64,000 bases of DNA from the NCBI RefSeq assembly GCF_008831285.2, contig NC_045138.2, forward strand, positions 5,177,205 through 5,241,204, given 5' to 3'. The notes under the pieces were generated by a model. That model searched no databases. It was not told where the DNA came from and saw only the letters and a program-made list of their open reading frames with translations. Source of the stretch: Nymphaea colorata. Lineage: Eukaryota; Streptophyta; Magnoliopsida; Nymphaeales; Nymphaeaceae. The translations under genes were made by a program, and so were the position numbers. Shown piece after piece: positions 12,301 through 26,700 of this stretch; within the stretch, counting starts at the first letter, position 1, and each line of letters begins with the position of its first letter.

Positions 12301-13305
12301 TTCCAATGTTCGACTCCATTTACATATTATATGTCATAGGAGATCTTGGTCATTGTCATAGGAGATCTTGGTCATTTATTTATACTTCTTGTAGTAACCG
12401 TTCTGAAATTAAATGTAGCTATATTACAAGCTCATGTTTCTACAATCTCAATCTATATTTACTTGAATGATGCTACAAATCTCCATAAGGTTGGTTCAGC
12501 CAGTAGAGGAATAGCTTGGAACTCTAATAAAAGGCGCGAGGAATGATTTTAGTCAGGTAGAATACAAAATTCATTCCCAACGTGCACATTCTCATTCAAG
12601 GTGGTTGTCCACACCAGCTTCTCAATGTTCCTTTATTTTTATATTGACTGCTTTAGATATTTGTTTTTTATTATATGAACCACTTAACGTATAGAAACTT
12701 CTAAAAGAGTGCCCCTTAATTTTCTGGGCTATGCTATGATCATTAAGGCCTCCATGGTAAAATTATCAATGTACAAAAGGAAGATTTTTTAGTAAAAGAG
12801 GTCCGACTTTTTTGTATGAATTTTTTTTCAATTTCGATGAAAAATGCATGGTAAAATTTATTGTGTTTGATGCTACAGAAAAAACCGTACAAACTTGAAA
12901 AAAAAATCTACCCTATACAGTATTTCTCTTTATTTTTTTGTGCATCAAACGAGGCCTAAAGATAAACTATCAGTTGAGAAGAGTAGATAATAGTTAGAAA
13001 AATTATGTAGTGTCTTGTTCACATGAATCGTACCCGAAGCCGTGACGTCTTCTGTCCGTGACACCTTGAGGCGGTGTTTGATTGCAGGGGCATTCGAGCG
13101 ACCATAACGGTCCTTGGATTTACTCCTCCGAGCCCCTTCTTATCACATAACCGGAGTGTTCCAAGGGGGGAACGGCGTTGCTTGGTGGCTACCCCAGGCA
13201 AAATCGGTCCGTGCATCCATGGATCAGACATTGCCAAACACGGAGGGGCTACCCTCCCGCCTTCCGGGGTTAGAGAGAGAAAGAGAGGACGGTGAAGCGA
13301 AGAAG

Positions 13306-16300
13306 ATGACGGTTGAAGGCCCCTCGACTGATCGTTTGCGTAGTCTACGGACGCTTGTATCGGCTCTGAATCTGATATCCAGAAGCCTTCCTCTCCCTTC
13401 CGACCTCTTGGATGCTGTCTTCTCCATCTACTATTCCGTCGATTCCGGTCCTTCCCAAGAGGTCACCCTCTTCCTCTTCCTTCTTATTTTTCTTGCTTGT
13501 TCTACCTATTTCATTTGCTCATCGGTACGACGAAAGGGTTCGGTGCCTAGCGGTAAAGTATTCTTCTCCTTCACCCTCCCCCCGCGGAGTGATCCACACA
13601 ATTGCTTACGGCGCTTGCTGATGCTGTGGTTTAGGCACGTTTGCTCCAGGGTGCCACTTTTTAGTTTTTACCACAGTTTTTCTGCGAATTGAATGCTCCG
13701 CTACCAATTTAGATTCGTCTTGGTGCCCGAAGGGAAATTCTCTTTTGGCTTCTTCACCTGCTCAAGTAAGTTATCCCTGACCTTGATTGGAGAAAACGGG
13801 GCTGGGACTATCTTCTGCTTACCCGAGCTTTTCCTTCCGAACTCGTCCATTCTGCTGGTTTTAAGCATCATGAAGCCCGTAGACAGGTTACTCTACTTTG
13901 CTGCGGCATATAGATTTGGTAGGGCTTAGCTTTTGATCCGTGTCTTCTCGATTACACATTGGACGTTCAGATACTAACCTTGTACCAGTCCCAGTAGGAG
14001 AGAGAATCAGGTCGCCACCCCTTCCATTGTCAGTGTACTCTTATCAGTACACTGACGTGTGGTCCGTTTTGCTGGGAGGCTCAATCACGAGTGGCTTAAC
14101 CTCAAATTTTCCGGTGCCTCACTTTCTCTAATCCATGGGGAGGAACAGCTAACCATCCTGAACTGATTTTTTCATCGCAGGAATGTTACTTCTTTACTGG
14201 TACACTCAAATCTATTTTGACGAAGAATCTTATAAAACTTCTGACAAAGAGTGCATGCTTGATAGAAATATAGCCTGTCCTTTTACCTGCTATCATGTCG
14301 TCTATAGCGTGTTCTTAAGCATGTCTAAGTAAGGCAAGCGAGGCATGCTCAAAATAGAAGAAATGAGGCCAATATTGCAACTTGGTAATTGATTTTTGAG
14401 GCATTTGAAAGATAAATATCTTTTCTGTTAAATAACCTGCGTAGATAAAATGCTCTAAAACTATTAGAAATCAAAGATGCTCCTAGATGATATTAGTATA
14501 GTTTAAATGTGTTAGTTGTTGCTTGAACCGTACATGCATGGTGTTTCTAGTATTATCAAATTGTTGTCACTTGTCATCCATAGTCCACTAGTATACTAAG
14601 GACATTGAATTTTCTGGTTTCATGCATCTATTCCACCAAAGATATTGTCAAGTTACATTTATATGCTACTTGTCAAGTTTCATTTATATGGTAAGCGACA
14701 CATTCACACAAAAGGACATCAAGCTTAGTGTCTTAAAAAGCGATCATACACCACACTGTATTTTAAATTTTTAATATTTCTACTCACAAGTCTTCTGATT
14801 ATTTTTCTGTTTGTAAACTTGTCCATAGTGAGTTTTCTTTCAGCTTCTGACATAAATACATATCTATATCTAAGTCCGTTACCTTGCTTCTGTATTTCTT
14901 GATGTACCATAAAGGCATAAACTATAAGTATTCACATTTTACAAATTTATCCATGGGGTATTCTTTGAGGAATTTCTGTCTTGTTGTCCCTACAGGTTGG
15001 TGGTGGAGATCCAATTCAAGGAGATCTATTGGAGGATTTCCAAAATGCATTGTTAAAACAAAGATTGAACTATGCTACAAGTGCTTCACTAAAGAAGTTG
15101 GAGGGATATCATCTCCAACTCAACAAACAGCATCGTCTAAATGAACTTGAAGGTCCATACTGACTCAGTCAAACCAATTTGCTGGTTATTTTGGCTAATT
15201 AGTAAATTTTACTTCTGGATTTATCTGTTTCATTGGAATATGTATTCAGGCGTATATGACTTATGGACATGGAATCAGTTATGATGCTCATGTGTGTCCA
15301 CCATGCTAATGTTATTAAAAATCATATTGACAATAATCTGAACAGGGGTGATAGGTTTATCAAATCCGGAACTTACAATTAAAAACAGTTACATTCAAAC
15401 TCATGATGAAAGCAGTAACTAAGCTCCTTCTATCTTCAGCCTCCATGGACGTTGTGTAAAACATTTGAGTCAAGTCTCCTAGGGTGAAATTTGTGTTTTA
15501 TCGTAAGGAAAAAAAAAAAAACATTTGGGAGAAGGCCTCAATGACTGATGTCACTTCTTCAGCAGGTTGCCAACATAACTGAGCTCCGATACGTATTACG
15601 TAATTCCTGTACCACTGTGTACATCAGATTGGAATCCATCTTTAACCGACTATCATAATAGAAATTTGTTGTGACAATTGTTGCACAATTGGATGGTCAA
15701 ATATCTGCTGAATGTGTAAGTTTATGTACAGTGGATGGAAAAGCAAGTTAGCTTTTTTCTCTCAAAACATACATGTTGAATGAGATGGGTGCATGTTCAC
15801 AAAATAGCCCTAGCCAAAGAATGCAGTTGTGTATTCAGCAGTTACTATTTTTTGGTTAGGATTGTTTTTTGCCATCAGTTTTTTGGCTGGCAAGCATTAC
15901 TAACTACTGTGTTGTTATTATGAGGTGTATTTCTTGTTACTTCTGCATATGTGCAATCGTAATAACCTTTGATATTGGTGTGTTTGCTTCAGATCTGCCC
16001 TTCAGTAGGGGAGAAGACATGCAAATGAATTGCTTACTCGAGCTATATGGACTAAGGGTAAGGTCTTCAGTAGCCTTAGTTTTACAGTTTTGAATCTCAG
16101 AATAAGTCTATTGGTTGAACCATTGTTGGGCATGAAACAATGTTCTATGAAACTCAACCATATATGTTCTCTATTGAGTTTTATGTTAATTGTACATGGC
16201 CATGCAGTGATTTAAGTTTATTTGGATGGTTGTCCTCAAGTTTGAGCATCAATTTTGTCTTTAAAGATCTGCAGTTGTTGATTACTCTTTGCCTAGTTAG

Positions 16301-19300
16301 TTAACTTATATAAAAAGTTGCAATATTTGTAATTTTGTACAACAGATAAAATGATGAGTTTGAGTTCAAAATTCTAGGTCCTGCTCTTTACATTAGTAGC
16401 TGTGCTATTAGAGGCATATGCTCGCCTCAGAATCTAGGCACATGGAATGGCGTTGGAGGTGCAGCACATGCTGCACTTTGAATCTTTTGTTAACCAAAAT
16501 CTTAACTGCTAAGAAAAGTCACTACACTCTTTTCCCACACCCTCCTTCTCTATTTTCATTTATTCTTTTGATGATTTCTGTTTTAATGATTGAATAATGT
16601 TAACTTTTGAGTATGTTTTCTTTGGTAGAAATTCATGATTTTCCATATGTCTTCATTGTTTTTATTGTTTGTTTCAGTAATAATATTTAGAACTTTTGAA
16701 GGTTAGCAACAACTGATTTTTCTCCCAACACAAATGAACACAAATAAATAAATATACACATACACCCCCAATATTAGGAGCGACCCTGTTTTATTGTTCT
16801 TGAGAACGTAGTTCTGGTATCATTATAGTATTTGACTTTCCTAAGTAAATTGAACTACAGAAATTACTAATTATTCTTTGTATCTGCATTCTTCTACTTC
16901 ATCAAATTAAAAATTCATACCAATAATTAATTTTTATAATACATAACCACGTGTCAGTGATCTTAATGTCCAAAGGTCCAACGCTGTAAAGTGCACAACT
17001 TAAAGGCACAGTTACATGAAAGAATTACAAAAAAGTAAGGAAACTAGGTTAAATGTTCTCTATGAATGTGCCTTGCATAAGCAAAGATATATAAAAAAAG
17101 TAATAAGAGGCAAACATAAAGCACCAATTGAACATAAATTTAACAAAAAAAAGATCCATATTTCACTTGAACAAAGTACATCTATTAGACCAACTTAAAC
17201 TTGAAGAGTCCTAATGCGTGGGCAAAATTTTAAGTTTTCAACTACATAATTCTAAATTTAAATCCATAATAACAAGCTTTTAAAGACTTGTACCAATCAA
17301 GGTCTTGTCTTTGTAGCATGCTTGGATCTTGGTTGTTACTTATCATTTCCCATTTTGTCTGTGGTTCCACATTCAAGCATATTTGTTTCCGTAGTAAGGA
17401 CAGGAAGAGGACCTTTTAGGAAATGACAAGAATTTTAGAGAATTTTGCTACTTCAAAATGCAAACGAGGCTGCTAAAAGGATTTCTCGTCAAGGTGTTAA
17501 GAAGGCTATATATCACACCAGGGAAAAATTTGCTGTCCAGTGTCATTCTTGCCAGGCAGATCATCATTTTAGTTTGTTTCTCTGTTGGATTTCTTGCATT
17601 GGGGCAACTGGTTTTACTTAAGCACAAGGCTTCTTTTCTAGCAGCTATTGGACCTGCAGAGGAAGGTGCGAGCTGATGTAAGCTCTGAGTACTGGCTGCA
17701 AGAGAAATGCTCATTTCCAGACAAACATTTGTTTGACTGGGGAATGATGAGGCTGAGGCGCAGTCTTCCATTATTTGGTAATGGAGATGCTTCTTATGTG
17801 GAAGTTGATGATCACCAGCGAAAGAGACGGGATGAAGAGGTAAAAAAAATTGTACTTTTTACATCTTTGGTTGGGCTTCATATATAAATCATTTTAGTTT
17901 TGCTTGCTCTAACAAGAATTTTCTCTGTCCAGAGGCTGTCAAGGTTAGAACAAGAAGAGAAAAACAGAACAGAAACCAGAAAAAGAAAATTTTTTAATGA
18001 ATTGCTTAATGCATCCCGTGAGTTCCAAAATCAAGCACAAGCTGCTCTGAAACGTCGAAAACAGAGGAATGATGGGATCCAGGTCTCCTTTGCGTTTGTG
18101 TGTGTGTGTGTGTTGGAATATCTTCTCTCTTAAATCATATGAGGAGATTGATTTGGATATTCTCTTGTCTCTGTAATAATTTAATTGACAGATTTCATGC
18201 TGTTCTATAGGCATGGCATGCAAGACAGAGGCAAAGGGCCACAAGGGCAGAAAGGCTTAGGTTCCAAGCACTAAAAGCAGATGACCAGGAAGCATATTTG
18301 CGGATGGTTGAGGAGAGTAAGAATGAACGACTGACTACTCTTCTAGGAAAAACCAATGAGCTCCTTTTTCGGCTTGGAGCTGCCGTTCAACGGCAGAAGG
18401 ATGCAGAGCATGCTGATGGATCTGAATCTGTTCGAGGATCTGATACTGATGATGCAGCACAGATATCTCTATCTAATGCGGATGTGGTTCTGGATGATGA
18501 ACTAAACATGATTGATATGGATTCAGGTCATTCAGTCAAGACAAATGACTTGCTTGAAGGCCAACGCACATACAACTCAGTTATTCATTCCATCCAAGAA
18601 AAGGTAACTTGATATAGGCATATAGCTGCAATATTTTCTGGAAACTTTATAGCTTAGTTGCACTTAGTCTATTTATGATTGCAAGTGGATGATTTATGCT
18701 GTGGGCTCAGCTCCCACTTCAAGGATAATCAGGTCCGAGTTGCAGAGAACATTTGCCAGTGAAATTTCTCAAATATTGCAAATCAGTTGGTCTTGTGCAT
18801 GTGACAAGTTAATAGGGAAAATTTTCAGCAGGGTTACTTGTGCTGCTTATGATTCAGTTGTCAGCAGGTTGCATCTATATTCACACTAAAGATGCATGTT
18901 ATCAGGCAGATAATGAGTTGAGTTGACATTGAGAAGTCATGATGATCATGGAACACCTTTGCAACTGTTCTCTGGTCTCAGGGTTGTTATACAAAAATAG
19001 TTAATTTTCTTGTATGGTACTTCTGAAATTTTTCCGTTACTTGGCCCTTCTGCAGTTAGATTCCTGAATATATCTATCAAGTTCTCTATTGGGAATTGAA
19101 AGGAAAAATAGAACTAAGCTTTGACATGATTTTTCAGGTTACTGAGCAGCCGGCAATGCTTCAAGGTGGTGAACTTCGGTCATATCAAGTGGAGGGTCTG
19201 CAGTGGATGCTTTCGCTGTTCAACAACAACCTGAATGGCATTTTGGCTGATGAGATGGGGCTAGGGAAAACTATCCAGACAATTGCATTACTTGCATATC

Positions 19301-22300
19301 TAATGGAGAATAAAGGAGTGAGTGGACCACACTTGATTGTAGCTCCAAAAGCCGTACTTTCTAATTGGGTCAATGAATTTGCAACCTGGGCTCCTAGGTA
19401 TGCAGAACTGTGGGGTTCCTTTTCTTATTCTGTTTTGTATCATTTATTTTTTTTGTCTTAATTTCGTTCATTCTTTATTTGGCGAACGGCTTCAAAGGAC
19501 TTCAATTAACAAGGCAGAGATGATAAGAATGAGAGATGATTAATAGTCACCAACATCAGGGCATTGGTTTCAGTGTCGATCTGCTACCTTTTTGTAACGG
19601 GTGCCCCTGGGTACTGACAAGTTCAATCACTTGATGCTGCACCAAGCATTTCTTGTCACCCTCATATAGAATCTTGAATTACAAGCCTATTGCTTTCAAT
19701 CTGATATGAAATACGAACCTATTATCCAACAATTCATTTCCCAAACCTTTCATAATTTACTTTTATAAGCATGATCCCTGGTTAGGATTCATTTGTTTTT
19801 CACCTACAACCTTTTATTTTCTACCTCTCATGACTCGAAAAGGATATGATTTTATTTTTCTTTATTTTTTGTTTGATGACTGCTTAGGAAGCCTCATTTT
19901 TTCATTGATAAGCATATAGAGAAGCGTGCATTATACACATCAAAAGAAAGTGGCCTTCGGACATATTCGGCTAATGATGAATTTGTCTTCTTGATGCTTG
20001 GCTCAAGATTCTAGATCTGGCCTCAGGTTAGAATATAGCAGATCTTTCTAGTAGCAGTAGAATAAAAATGGATTAACCTCCATCCGCTATGGAGCTTTGA
20101 GTCAATTTTCATTGTAAAATCTGTTAATCAGGCCATGATGACCAAGTGCCTTACCTTATAGATGTTATCAAGAAATGTTGCCATTGGATAGGGGTTGAAG
20201 CATGGTTGCTGGAAAGTTTTTCCTGTAAGAACAGTCCATATGTGTCTAGTAGAATTCTTAGATTCACGACCACAGAAACATTGTAGCATCATATATATAA
20301 TGAACAGCAGAAGTTTCAGCTGCTTGAAGGTGGGAAGTGTGATGAGCTGGGAAAAATAAATTAGTTGGTTTTGTTGTGGCCTTGATAGCAAATAGTAGCA
20401 TCTGAAGATACTATTATTGATTGAGAAGAATTTCTGCTTCTATGTCGTTAGAAAGTTGAAATGCAGTTGTCTTCTTGTAAAGTTGGAGTGAAAGTGGTGG
20501 GTCCTCTTGAGTGGATATTTGAAAGGTTAGCGTGTGAGTGCAGGAGCAGCTTCTGTCCCTAGATACTGACTTCAAAGCCAATGTTAGAAGGTGAGCTTAA
20601 GTCTATGATTATGGCTGTTGTTCCTGTTCATATCAAGTTGTCAGGAAAATAAGTGCCGTTTGACTTCTCTGCTCGCCTCGGTGGTTATAGATTGGCTGGC
20701 TCTGTACTTCATCGTTCATCACATCTGAGGCAATGGCTTTGCCATTTGCTTGTGATGCTCTCTCCATCTGCAGTACACCCACTTCCTATGGTGTTGTGGT
20801 TAGGCGACTTGGATAGAATATCCAGAGAAGGCAAGTAGCTGTACTAACTGGCGTAGTTAAGTCTTGTTAATTCAAGTTATTCATTCTTCATCTCTCTCAG
20901 CTCCTTGCCTGAAGCTGACCCACGGCACAACACCTATGTCACATGGGTGCTGGTACGGTATGGGTATGGATACGAAGATGCGGGTATGATGATTTTAGAA
21001 AACTTGGGTATAGGGGTACGACAAAGTGTATAAATTGTAAATATATATATTATATATAATAATCCACAAAAAATCTCAAAATTAAAGAAAAATGAGAGGA
21101 AAATATAGAACCTTAGTGGAAGGGAAATATAAAAGAAGGGACAAATCAAAATCAAAGAAAAAATTAAGTTTGAAAATATAATTTTCAATGTTTTAAAATG
21201 CAGCCTTACCCACGTATCGACACAGGTACCTGGGCAAATCTTCTAGCACAACACCCATTTTCTGGCTGTGTGGAATTGGTACTTTCACATGGGAAATCAA
21301 AGTATTCCGGTATTCCCTGGGTTTGTATTGTAGTTTGTGTGGTTGCAGTGAAGGCAACCATATCCTAGATGCCTTTTAACAAAGTGAGACAAAGCTGGTG
21401 GTATTGAGAGCAAAGGGGGGTAAGGCCTTGAAGGTTTTGAGTTGTATAATGTAAAATTGATCAAGGCATGGCTTCAGTATCTCCCTTGTCATTTTATCAA
21501 GCAAAATTAAGGTGGATATGAGGCTAGGCACTTGCATCTGGTGCCTTCAGTTGCATGTCTGTTATGAGATTTTTACTGGTGGTGTTCTGTCCATATAAGT
21601 ATGAAACCTATGTATGTATTTCTAATTTCATATGTTCCAACAGGGATTTCATATGCTTCTTATTTTCCATTCCTTTCTGTTTGGCACACTTAAGTTTCTT
21701 ATATCTTGTCAGTTCTGTTACCAAGGACTTTAACTGTTCTATAACCTTTTTTCCCTATATGTTGTTTTAGTATTTGAGGATCCAAACAAAGAACATTCTT
21801 TAGATATTTGATGTCAAGGAAAAGGTTCTCACATGTTGGAAGTTGCCAAGTAGTTATCATGTGTCCTTTTTCCAGACTCAGTTTAGTTATTGTGCTTGAA
21901 ATTAAAGAACTGACCCCTCGAAAGGTGCACACTTTTTGTTTTTGACTTAGTTAGAGATCTGGTAAATTTGCATTATTATTTGGTAATGAGTGAAACATAA
22001 TATCGAGGTGCCCTTAATATCCAACCAGTTGAAGAATGGTGGTCATTTTGATTTGGTTCACCAAGATGTATGAGAGTGAACTCCAACTATGTCTTTCTGG
22101 TTGCCATAGACAAAATCAAATGGAGAGATTGAGCCTGTATAATTGACTGATGAAGACAGATGGATCACTCACTAATGTTCTTATGGAGTTGTTTATACGG
22201 CGTCTTCTGGAGATGTAATGCAATGGTTAATGCACTTCAAGTTTTTTTAAGAACAATGTGATTCTAAGCTATCAAGTAGAAAGGAACTAATCTTATAAAT

Positions 22301-23744
22301 TTGGAAAAATAGTCTATGAGGGAAAATTTCCTGGTTAACTAGCCAAAGAATGTTAAGTTACCAGGATGTGTAAATTGAGTGGATTATGTTTTGCAAACTG
22401 TGAGCAGGATTTGATGTAGTACCTGGATGAGCGTGGCGTGATTGCATTCTAATGTTTAGTTGCTCGGGAGGTTTGCACTTATGCATTGATGCCTAACCTT
22501 GTTACTGTGGTCACTATAGATTCAAGGCATACAATCACAAATGGTTATCTCTGTGACATATTTAGGCTTTTGTCATTTATTTAGCGACCATGAGACAGGG
22601 TTCTATTGTGATGGTGGAGAGATTGGTGCAGGGTTGACCTATTGACCTTAAAGGGGCACTATCAACTGAAACTGAAGATTCATGTGTCCAGTGAGGTCAA
22701 TGACATTCATGATAGTATTTCATGCATAATGAGAACCACTAGAAGTAGTTTTTTTTTTCTTTAGCACTTGTCAGGCTTAATTTATTTGCTTCTTTGGATT
22801 GTTTCTTTCCAAAATAATGTATGCACTTCATAATGCCAGCTTCCTTTAGAGTAATCTTTGCTTCATGCAGTATCCTTGCTGTTCTTTATGATGGTCGTGC
22901 AGTTGAAAGAAAAGTACTGAGGGAAGAATATTCTGGTGAAGGAAAATTCAATGTCATGATAACACATTATGATCTCATAATGCGAGACAAATCTTTTCTG
23001 AAGAAAATCCACTGGTACTACATGATTGTTGATGAAGGCCACCGGTTGAAGAACCATGACTGTGCACTTTCACGCACATTGGTGACAGGGTAAACATTTG
23101 TTTAATGTTGATTTCTTTCGGTTTTAATTGTTTGTTTGATGCTCACTATAATGAATGTCTGCACCTAGATGTCACTATAATGGATGTCTTTACCTAGATG
23201 TGCTTACAGCTTATCTCTTTTCTTATATCCTTTGGCTAAAAATGTTCGCGTGAGAATATACCAATGCCAATAAATTCATCACCTGTTCTCTTAATAGCTG
23301 GCACTTTGGTTGGGCTCCCTGAGTTGCATGCATGTTTTAACTTCTTCGTGATGAGAAGAACCTAGAATTATCTATTTGTGTTTGAAAGTTTGATATGTTT
23401 GTTTGTCTTGTTTGTGCTTGATAAATAACAAGTTCCATGCCAACTTGGTTTGTAGACAATACTTTCTTATGATTTTATGTTTATTCTTACGATGAAGGCT
23501 CTTGTTCAAGGTTCTAAAACCCATGACTTGGGACTCAGCTCAAAGTGGATTAATTAGCGACTCCCTTGGTCAATTTGGTAATTGATCCTGTTTTTGCAAC
23601 TTCAAAAGTATTTTTCTCATATGTACATGATATTGTTTCCAATTCATTATAACATTGTTATATTATATATAATATGTATAATAATGTATGTAATATCAAA
23701 AGCAAATTTTAGTTACAGCATTAGTGCAATTATGTTACTAGATG

Positions 23745-23788
<44 letters not shown>

Positions 23789-26700
23789 CTCAATTTAACC
23801 ATGCTGTGACTGTGAGTCACTTTGAGTTTTTAAAGCACTCTACTTATTTGTTTCAATAGTAAATTGCTTGGGCTGATTATGAGATATCATGAGTTGGAAT
23901 CCTGGGTTGGCAACTTCTTAGATCTTTCTTTGTAACACGTAGATTATATTTGTTAACTTTTAAGTAATTTTGATCTTTGATTCTGCATAGAATGGGATAG
24001 CCGACAGAATTTGCCTCAGTATTTGTCACGAGGGTGATGGATCTCATAAAAGTTTGATATATCCATTGCAATGGTTTTGGGAAAAAGAAAGTCATCCCTA
24101 TATTAACCCTAATCTCTCTTAAATAGAGATTAGAGGAATAGTAAAGACATTACATCCAGGTCCACAGAGGAGATAAAAATATTAATCAGTACCCTTAAAA
24201 ACTTTCTAAAATTCTAATAACTATTCAACTAATGTAATTATTTCTCGCAAGACTCTCCCTAAACCTGGAACATATATGTTTATCATATTCAACTTATTAC
24301 AATATTTCGAGAACCCAGACGTAGATAAGGGTTTAGTAAAAACATTTGCAATTTGCCCTTCAGTGGAAACATGAATTGTAGAAATATTGCTTACTTGAAC
24401 CATATCCAGAATAATGATTGTCTACTTCAACATGCTTGATTCTGTCATGAAATACTGAATTGATGGCTGTATAGGATAATAGGTTGATGCCTTATTATCA
24501 CACATCATCTTCATCAGAAGTGAAACCTTTACTCCTAGACAGGATAGCATAGTTTTAACCTATGCCATTTGCTTTAGTTGTCTGAACGATTGCCGTATAC
24601 TCAGATTTTGCACTAGATCTTGCAACAATCGCCTGTTTCTTGCTCCTCCAAGTGATCAATTATCTCCTAGATACAATCCCAGTTGCAGATTTCATGTCTT
24701 CAACTGATCCTACATAATCTACATTAGTGTAGGGCTGTAGGCTATGATGTCCAGAGAATTATTTTTTGTAAATGGAAGTCTTTTTCTTGGAGACAACTTG
24801 AGGTAGTTTAGAACCATCATAGTTGTTCTCCAATGAATTTTTCTTGGTTTCTCTATAACTAACTCAATTTTCCCATAACTAGAGAGATGTTAGGTCGAGC
24901 AACTGTAACATATATGAGTTTGCCAATGAGAGACCTATATGACTTACCATCTATCAATTCTGAATCGTCCTCATACAAGTGGATATGTTGATTCATGAGA
25001 ATATTTGCAGGTTTAGTTCTAAGCATCCCAATTTTTTTGGGCAAGTCAAAGAGATATTATCGCTGTGAGAGAATCAAATCTTTATTGCTCCTCGCTAGTG
25101 CTATCCCCAAGAAGTATCCGAGTTGGCCAAGATCCTTAGTGACAAAATGTTTTTGCAGATACATCTTAGCTTAAGCAATCTCTTCCTTAGAGTCGCTTGC
25201 AAGTATAATATGTTTAACATATACTACCATCACAACCATACCCTTCAGACTCTTATTGATAAACAATGAATAGTCACATGGAGACCGCTGAATGCGAACC
25301 CTAGACATCACTTCATGAACTTTTGAAACCATCACCTTGGGCTTTGCTTAAGCCCATATATTTTTTTCTTCAACTTGCACACTTCCCATATGCCTCTTGT
25401 CACTCACAATGAGGTGGTTGTTGCGAGTAGAGACAGTCTTTGATAGATCACCATAGAGAAAAACAATTTTCATATCAAACTAAGATAAACTCCACTCATA
25501 ATGCACAATTATAGCAACAAACAATCATATACTCTCTAGTCTGGCAACTGGGATGAAAGTCTTAACGAAGTTCATGCTGTAGGTTTGAGTATATCCTTTT
25601 GCTACCAGATGAATTTTATGTCTCTTTATGAGTGATATTTGATAGAGTAGGCCCACTTATAGCAAACTATGCTTGCATAAAAAGGAGGAAAAAACAAGTC
25701 CCATGTGCCTCGAGAAATTAAAACATCCATCTCTTATTTCATTGTCTACATCCATTTAGGATGGAGAAGGGCTTGTTGGTGATAGGTAGCAATGGATGTG
25801 GCTGAAATAAAAGTCTGCATATTTTTGCCAACTCTATTTTTGTTGACAAATTTTGAGATGGGATGCGTAGTGCATTGTCAGATTGCTTTATGCAAAACAA
25901 TCAACAAATCATCATGTACAAGTGGAGTACCTATAAAACAATCATACTCAACTATAGTATCCTCGAGTCCGAAATACATACCTTCGGAGGAGATGACGTT
26001 GGGGACCATGAGCAGACGTGTGCTGCCTAGATTGGACTTATGGAGGATCCTAGAAACGAGAAAGAGAATGAGAGGAACACGACAAGGGAGGACATGACTC
26101 CAAAGGAATAGGAGGAATGGACAATGGAAAGTTGTCAGAGGTTTCAAAGTGGATATGGTGACCAGAACTGGAGAAGTATGAAACTGACTTAAAGAAGGTG
26201 ACATCCTGACATAGTTTTTATAGGCAATAGGATCATAACATTGATATCCTTTTCTATTCTTGGGATATCCAATAAATATACATTTTGTAGCTTGTGGGGA
26301 CAATTTATCTTGATTGGGTCCAAGTTTGTGCTCAAAGCAAACACAACAAAAAGGTTGAGGTGCAATATGAAACAACTGGCCTTCAAAACAAATAATCTAG
26401 ATAGAAATCTTATTTCATATGGCTAAAGATGACATTCTGTTAATAAGGTAGCAAGCAATGAGTATAGCATCTCCTAAAAAATGTATCTAACATATTAGAA
26501 TGTATCATAATCTTGCGAGCCACATCTAGGAGATGCTTATGTTTATGGTCAGTGTAGAAACACGAACCACAAAGAGAGAGAGTGGAGAACGAACACACAA
26601 TCTACGTGGAAAACCTCAGAAAGAGGTGAAAAACCACGGGGAGGCTCTGACCTAGGGGCACACCGCAACCCTAGGAGAGAGAAAATTATATTTCACTTAA

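Noticed and set aside
13114-13692. Open frame of 192 codons across the start of the SNF2 gene
   Set aside because: Its middle is exon 1 in the same frame. The part after 13461 is intron 1 read-through and shows no family resemblance.
19096-19461. Exon 7 taken as a separate 121-codon gene
   Set aside because: Both ends are intron read-through beyond clear AG and GT splice sites; it belongs to the SNF2 gene.
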